Below, one piece after another: positions 6,482-9,312 of a DNA stretch of 9,312 nt. Location: contig PKWC01000204.1 in NCBI GenBank assembly GCA_003131925.1, forward strand, positions 23,452 to 32,763. Direction: 5' to 3'. The notes beneath the pieces were generated by a model. It made no database searches. It had not been told where the DNA came from and was given only the letters and a program-made list of their open reading frames with translations. This stretch comes from Alphaproteobacteria bacterium (lineage in GTDB: Bacteria > Pseudomonadota > Alphaproteobacteria > Micropepsales > Micropepsaceae). The translations under genes and the position numbers were made by a program. Numbering within the stretch: the stretch's first letter is position 1; each line of letters begins with the position of its first letter.

Positions 6482-6570
6482 CGGAGTCGCGGGGGCAGTC
6501 TAGTCTTGAATTTTTACTTTGATGTCGGCGCGGCGTTTGCGCTCAGGGGTGGGCTTTGCCTGGAGCAAGA

Positions 6571-7020
6571 ATGGAGCAGGTCGATTCAGCAGCCGGGTAT
6601 GCCGGCGATCTTCTCCCGGATGAGGCGTGGGCGCTGCTCACGCGCCAGCCCGCGACACAGCTGGTGGACGTGCGCACGACGGCGGAATGGAACTTCGTGG
6701 GCCTCCCAGACCTCTCCAGCCTGGGCCGCACGACGCATCTCGTCGAGTGGCAGAATTACCCGAGCATGGCACTCAACCCCGACTTCGTCGCATCGACGGC
6801 TCAGCGGCTGGAAGCAAGTGGCGCCGGGAAGGAGACGCCCGTACTGCTCCTCTGCCGCTCCGGCGCCCGCTCTCGTTCCGCGGCGATCGCACTCACGAAA
6901 GCGGGTTATGCGCAGGCGTTCAATATCGCGGGCGGCTTCGAAGGCGACGCGAACGCGGCAGGACACCGCGGGGTGACAAATGGGTGGAAAGCGACAGGCC
7001 TGCCATGGCGGCAGGCGTAG
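6571..7020 (+). CDS. Single-domain rhodanese-like sulfurtransferase
   Basis: Rhodanese domains carry a persulfide on an active-site cysteine and pass sulfur to acceptors such as cyanide, thiols or sulfur-carrier proteins; this protein's partner is unknown. The 149-residue product has the N-terminal LVDVRTTAEW motif (31-40) and the active-site loop C95-RSGAR followed by SRSAAIAL. Next comes AFNIAGGFEG (about 116-125) and the C-terminal NGWKATGLPW typical of this subfamily. The catalytic Cys is intact and flanked by arginines. There is no signal peptide or membrane segment, so it should be cytoplasmic. The ATG at 6571 follows GGAG (6562-6565) by 5 nt; an upstream TTG (6556) is less likely. It lies on the same strand as dnaA, 138 nt upstream with no obvious terminator between, so the two may share a transcript. 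No function in replication should be assumed. Confidence 0.9.
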   Translation: MEQVDSAAGYAGDLLPDEAWALLTRQPATQLVDVRTTAEWNFVGLPDLSSLGRTTHLVEWQNYPSMALNPDFVASTAQRLEASGAGKETPVLLLCRSGARSRSAAIALTKAGYAQAFNIAGGFEGDANAAGHRGVTNGWKATGLPWRQA

Positions 7021-7098
7021 CAAAGATAAGGAGCAACCACGGCAAAGAAACATCCGGCGTGAGCGAGATCAAGCAAGAATAGATGTGATCCAATAATC

Positions 7099-7134
7099 CC
7101 GGAGGAAGGGGGACCGCGAGACTTACTTCTCCGG
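7099..7134 (+). promoter_or_regulatory. Hairpin in the dnaA leader covering an SD-like sequence
   Basis: CCGGAGGAAG (7099-7108) pairs with CTTCTCCGG (7126-7134): nine base pairs with one bulged G (7105) and a 17-nt loop. The left arm contains GGAGGAAG, the strongest SD-like stretch near dnaA. It lies about 50 nt before the dnaA ATG with no start codon at usable distance. The hairpin ends 24 nt before the ATG, whose own ribosome binding site is poor. A role in controlling dnaA translation or mRNA stability is inference. Confidence 0.4.
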
Positions 7135-7158
7135 TCGTAGCATAGGGCAAATGGGACA

Positions 7159-8607
7159 ATGACACAGGCTCTGACAAGCACTCATGATTGGCTCGCTATC
7201 TGGTCTGCGGCGCGTGGCAGGCTTCGCCGCGATCTGGGTGTGCCCGTATTCGAGGCGTGGATCGGCAAATTGAGCCTTCTCGATTTTCACAAGGGCGACC
7301 TCAAATTCGGAGCCCCGCGACCGTTCGTACGCAATTGGGTGGCCAACAATTATGTCGGCCGGATCGAAAAGGCGCTGCGGGCCGAAGGGGGGATTCCGAC
7401 ATCCATCACCATCGTTCTCGCTGCATCGGAAACACCAACCGTCGGCGGTGGATTGGTGAGCGAGGAAACGTCGTCGACCGCCTCTGTGGCCTCCGTCTCT
7501 GTGCTGTCCCCGCATCACGCGCTTGCCAACCGGCGCGAGGACGGTCTGCGCGGGACTGGCGGCCAAGCCCTCTTTTCCCGCGCGCCCGATCCCACGATGT
7601 CCTTCGCCAGTTTCGTCGAGGGTCAAGCAAACGGGTTGGCGCTGAGAGCCTCGCGCGCCTTTGCCGATGGCCACGCTGATGACGTTTCGCTCTTGTATAT
7701 TCATGGCGGCTTCGGCTTCGGCAAGACGCATTTGCTGAATGCGACGGCGCTTGAATCGAGGCGCAGAGGTTGGCGTACTCTCCTGCTCGGCGCCGAGGAT
7801 TTCATGCGCCAATTCCTGGGCGCCTTGAACCGCAAGGAGACTCTGGGCTTCAAGGAGGAGCTGCGAGCTGCCGACATGTTGCTGATCGACGATCTCCAGC
7901 ATCTGTGCCGCAGCAGTTCCACCATGTCCGAACTGCTGCATACGCTGAATGCCTATTCAGACCTGCGGCGCAAGCTCGTGATTGCGGCAGACAGGCCGCC
8001 GCAACAGCTCGAGACTTTGGGCCTGGACGTGCGTTCGCGGCTCTTGGGCGGCATGGTGATTGCACTGGAAAAGCCGGAGCGGGATACGAGGCTGGGCATT
8101 CTCAAGGCGCGCGCGGAGGAATATGCGCGCAAACGTGGGCAGGCGAGGATTCCGGACGAGGCTTTGGAGCGGATAGCGGATCTGGAGGATGCCAGTCCGC
8201 GCGACCTGATTGGGTTTTTCAACAATCTCACACTGCACGCGGAGCTGACGAAAAACCCGCTGGCCTTCAGCGCGGCGGTCGACACCATCGTCAGGCGCGG
8301 TGCGGTTGCGCGCAAGACTTCGATCGAGGACATTCAGCGCAAGATTGCGGACTTCTATAAGCTCGATCCGCGCGATTTCCAGTCCGCGCAGCGAAGCCGG
8401 CGCGTTGCACGGCCGCGGCAGGTGGCGATGTTCCTCGCGCGTGAAATCACTTTGCGTTCGCTTCCCGAGATCGGGCGCCGCTTCGGCGGACGCGATCACA
8501 CAACCGTGCTCCATGCCTGCCGGCGTATCGTGGCCCTGTGCAACGAAGATCCGACTTTCAAGCAGGAGGTCGACTTCCTGAAGCAGGTTCTGGGCAAGGG
8601 AAGCTGA
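7159..8607 (+). CDS. dnaA: Chromosomal replication initiator protein DnaA (divergent)
   Basis: DnaA binds DnaA boxes at the origin, opens the duplex as an ATP-bound filament and recruits the helicase. The 482-residue product has all four domains. Domain I is about 10-75 (WSAARGRLRRDLG, FEAWIGKL), domain II is a low-complexity linker of about 90-145, and the AAA+ domain III is about 148-380. Domain III shows Walker A GGFGFGKT (183-190), Walker B LLIDD (241-245), sensor 1 ADR (277-279), the arginine-finger position R294 and the sensor 2 arginine R348. Domain IV (about 385-482) ends with the DNA-binding signature GGRDHTTVLHA (443-453). ATP and DNA contacts are therefore intact. Several normally constant blocks are altered: NPLFLYGG reads VSLLYIHGG, QEEFFHTFN reads MSELLHTLN, SR-GWG reads SRLLGGM and VRELEGALNR reads PRDLIGFFNN. 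The ATG has a weak ribosome binding site. dnaN follows after 226 nt. Confidence 0.97.
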   Translation: MTQALTSTHDWLAIWSAARGRLRRDLGVPVFEAWIGKLSLLDFHKGDLKFGAPRPFVRNWVANNYVGRIEKALRAEGGIPTSITIVLAASETPTVGGGLVSEETSSTASVASVSVLSPHHALANRREDGLRGTGGQALFSRAPDPTMSFASFVEGQANGLALRASRAFADGHADDVSLLYIHGGFGFGKTHLLNATALESRRRGWRTLLLGAEDFMRQFLGALNRKETLGFKEELRAADMLLIDDLQHLCRSSSTMSELLHTLNAYSDLRRKLVIAADRPPQQLETLGLDVRSRLLGGMVIALEKPERDTRLGILKARAEEYARKRGQARIPDEALERIADLEDASPRDLIGFFNNLTLHAELTKNPLAFSAAVDTIVRRGAVARKTSIEDIQRKIADFYKLDPRDFQSAQRSRRVARPRQVAMFLAREITLRSLPEIGRRFGGRDHTTVLHACRRIVALCNEDPTFKQEVDFLKQVLGKGS

Positions 8608-8641
8608 TCCCCCGGGTAACAAACTGGCCTCGCGGTGTGAC

Positions 8642-8654
8642 GCCCCCGGGGGGC
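8642..8654. other. G/C palindrome downstream of dnaA
   Basis: GCCCCCGGGGGGC contains a 10-nt perfect palindrome (CCCCC/GGGGG), 35 nt after the dnaA stop. A CCCCCGGG copy also lies at 8609-8616 right after the stop. As RNA the palindrome could form only a 4-bp stem with a 5-nt loop, followed by CTATTTCC rather than a T-run. It might weakly terminate dnaA transcription, but I see no strong evidence. Confidence 0.2.
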
Positions 8655-8684
8655 CTATTTCCTATCCGGCCGCACGGTTACGCT

Positions 8685-8712
8685 GTTCTGGCAGAACGCG
8701 CCCTGTTATACT
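8685..8712 (+). promoter_or_regulatory. Candidate dnaN promoter with an overlapping palindromic site
   Basis: TATACT (8707-8712) is a good -10 element 121 nt before the dnaN ATG, with a start site expected near 8719. The -35 region at the right distance is poor (TGTTCT, 8684-8689). It is covered by a perfect 13-nt palindrome, GTTCTG-G-CAGAAC (8685-8697), which could be a regulator's site. The half-site GTTC resembles one half of the alphaproteobacterial LexA box, but that box is a direct repeat (GTTC-N7-GTTC) and this one is inverted. Confidence 0.35.
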
Positions 8713-8755
8713 CTCGACCTTGAGTCCCATTCGGTCGGGAATTCAGGCAAATCAA

Positions 8756-8792
8756 GGGCTTTCGGTCAACCGGGGCTCCGATCCGGAAGCCC
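8756..8792 (+). promoter_or_regulatory. Stem-loop in the dnaN leader
   Basis: GGGCTTTCGG (8756-8765) can pair with CCGGAAGCCC (8783-8792): ten pairs including one U-G, around a 17-nt loop. It ends 41 nt before the dnaN ATG and would lie in the transcript from the candidate promoter at 8707. No T-run follows, so it is not an intrinsic terminator. A regulatory role is inferred only from its position and length. Confidence 0.3.
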
Positions 8793-8833
8793 GCGGGCAC
8801 ATCGAAAACAGCGAGAGTTTCAAGCGCAATATC

Positions 8834-9312
8834 ATGAAAATCACGGTCGAACGCAGCGCCTTCCTGAAGGCACTCAGCCACGTCCAGAGCGTCGTCGAAC
8901 GCCGCAACACCATTCCGATCCTTGCCAACGTGCTTTTGCACGCCGACCACTCCAAGCTCGCCCTCAAGGCCACCGGTCTCGACGTCGAAGTGACCGACGC
9001 GATCGCAGCCGAGGTCGGTCCCGGCGGCTCGACCACGGTGCCCGCGCACATGTTTTTCGACATCGTGCGCAAGCTGCCCGAGGGCGCGCAGATCGTGCTC
9101 GAATCCTCCGGCGACCGCGCCGCCTTGTCGATCCGCGCCGGCCGTTCGCGCTTTACGTTGCAGACGTTGCCCGAAAGCGACTTCCCCGATCTCGCTCCGG
9201 GCGAGATGACGCACAAATTCACCCTCAAGGCCGTCGATCTCAAACGGCTGATCGACAAGACCCAGTTCGCGATCTCGACCGAGGAGACGCGCTACTACCT
9301 CAACGGCATCTA
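8834..9312 (+). CDS. dnaN: DNA polymerase III beta subunit (sliding clamp), 5' part
   Basis: The beta clamp encircles DNA as a dimer and tethers polymerase III and other replication and repair proteins. The 159 codons visible begin MKITVERSAFLKALSHVQSVVERRNTIPILANVLL, the standard clamp N-terminus. They continue through domain I (TTVPAHMFFDIVRKLPEG, RSRFTLQTLPESDFPDL) into domain II (FTLKAVDLKRLIDKTQFAISTEETRYYLNGI). Alignment with the E. coli clamp is straightforward and shows no odd gap. The gene is open to the window edge. The ATG at 8834 is fixed by the conserved start, and the ribosome binding site is weak (GAGAG, further upstream than usual). dnaA-dnaN is the common bacterial order; the 226-nt spacer with its own promoter-like element suggests that dnaN can be expressed separately. 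Confidence 0.97.
   Translation, partial: MKITVERSAFLKALSHVQSVVERRNTIPILANVLLHADHSKLALKATGLDVEVTDAIAAEVGPGGSTTVPAHMFFDIVRKLPEGAQIVLESSGDRAALSIRAGRSRFTLQTLPESDFPDLAPGEMTHKFTLKAVDLKRLIDKTQFAISTEETRYYLNGI

Larger units (their letters stand above)
6136..6570. other. Long A+T-enriched intergenic region between rpsT and the rhodanese gene
   Basis: This is the only gene-free stretch over 300 nt. By hand count 6181-6420 is about 48% G+C, clearly below the surrounding genes. It holds an A9 run (6237-6245), a small hairpin at 6202-6215, a 9-bp inverted repeat TTCTGTGAC (6159-6167) / GTCACAGAA (6327-6335), a dyad CTGGCG-N7-CGCCAG (6396-6414) and a G+C-rich hairpin at 6463-6481. GANTC methylation sites occur at 6349-6353 and 6484-6488, about the chance rate. 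I found no sequence close to the TTATCCACA DnaA box on either strand; the best is TGTGGGTTC (complement of 6333-6341), 6 of 9. No protein-coding frame here looks real. It probably holds the rpsT terminator and the promoter of the rhodanese-dnaA segment. Confidence 0.7.

Noticed and set aside
7060..7083. Seven-codon leader peptide (GTG...TAG, MSEIKQE) before dnaA
   Set aside because: No ribosome binding site precedes it and such a short frame is expected by chance.
6136..7158. A canonical oriC with DnaA boxes beside dnaA
   Set aside because: I scanned both strands for TTATCCACA-like sequences in the two spacers upstream of dnaA and found none better than 6 of 9. An origin here is left as a hypothesis, not a feature.
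7123..7941. 272-codon minus-strand frame opposite dnaA
   Set aside because: Shadow of the N-terminal half of dnaA; no family features.
8678..9214. Minus-strand frames opposite dnaN
   Set aside because: dnaN on the plus strand is clear from its conserved N-terminus and runs off the window edge; the minus frames are its complement.

Overview
The window is an ordinary-looking chromosomal segment of a high-G+C alphaproteobacterium around dnaA. Three things point there: the gene order ubiB-ubiE / mutM / enoyl-CoA hydratase / rpsT / dnaA / dnaN, an alphaproteobacterial-style MutM zinc finger (C-x4-C ... C-x2-C), and a phasin gene, which implies polyhydroxyalkanoate storage. I cannot name the genus or order. 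DnaA is more divergent from textbook DnaA than its neighbours are from their families, so the host may belong to a less-studied lineage.

Layout. 1-66: intergenic sequence with one copy of a dispersed-type palindrome. 67-584 (minus): a phasin gene that looks split by a frameshift; the downstream part (67-429) carries the phasin domain, and a GTG start with a good ribosome binding site lies upstream in another frame. 716-3025 (minus): ubiE then ubiB, 3 nt apart, a ubiquinone-biosynthesis pair. 3119-3994 (plus): mutM, starting 93 nt from ubiE and transcribed away from it. 3998-4465 (minus): a GFA/CENP-V-type zinc protein converging on mutM with a 3-nt gap. 4530-5794 (plus): an ArfB-like peptidyl-tRNA hydrolase, then a crotonase-type enoyl-CoA hydratase. 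5869-6135 (plus): rpsT with its own likely promoter. 6136-6570: the one long gene-free stretch, clearly A+T-richer than its surroundings, with several dyads but no convincing DnaA boxes. 6571-7020: a single-domain rhodanese. 7159-8607: dnaA, behind a leader with a hairpin that covers an SD-like sequence. 8608-8833: spacer with a palindrome, a candidate -10 element and a 10-bp stem. 8834 to the window end: the 5' part of dnaN.

Functionally this is a housekeeping region: replication initiation and the sliding clamp, base-excision repair, translation (S20, ribosome rescue), ubiquinone synthesis and fatty-acid or PHA-related acyl-CoA metabolism. I found no mobile element, CRISPR array, tRNA, rRNA or defence system. 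The points most worth following up are the split phasin, the divergent DnaA, the structured dnaA and dnaN leaders, and the A+T-rich rpsT-rhodanese spacer.
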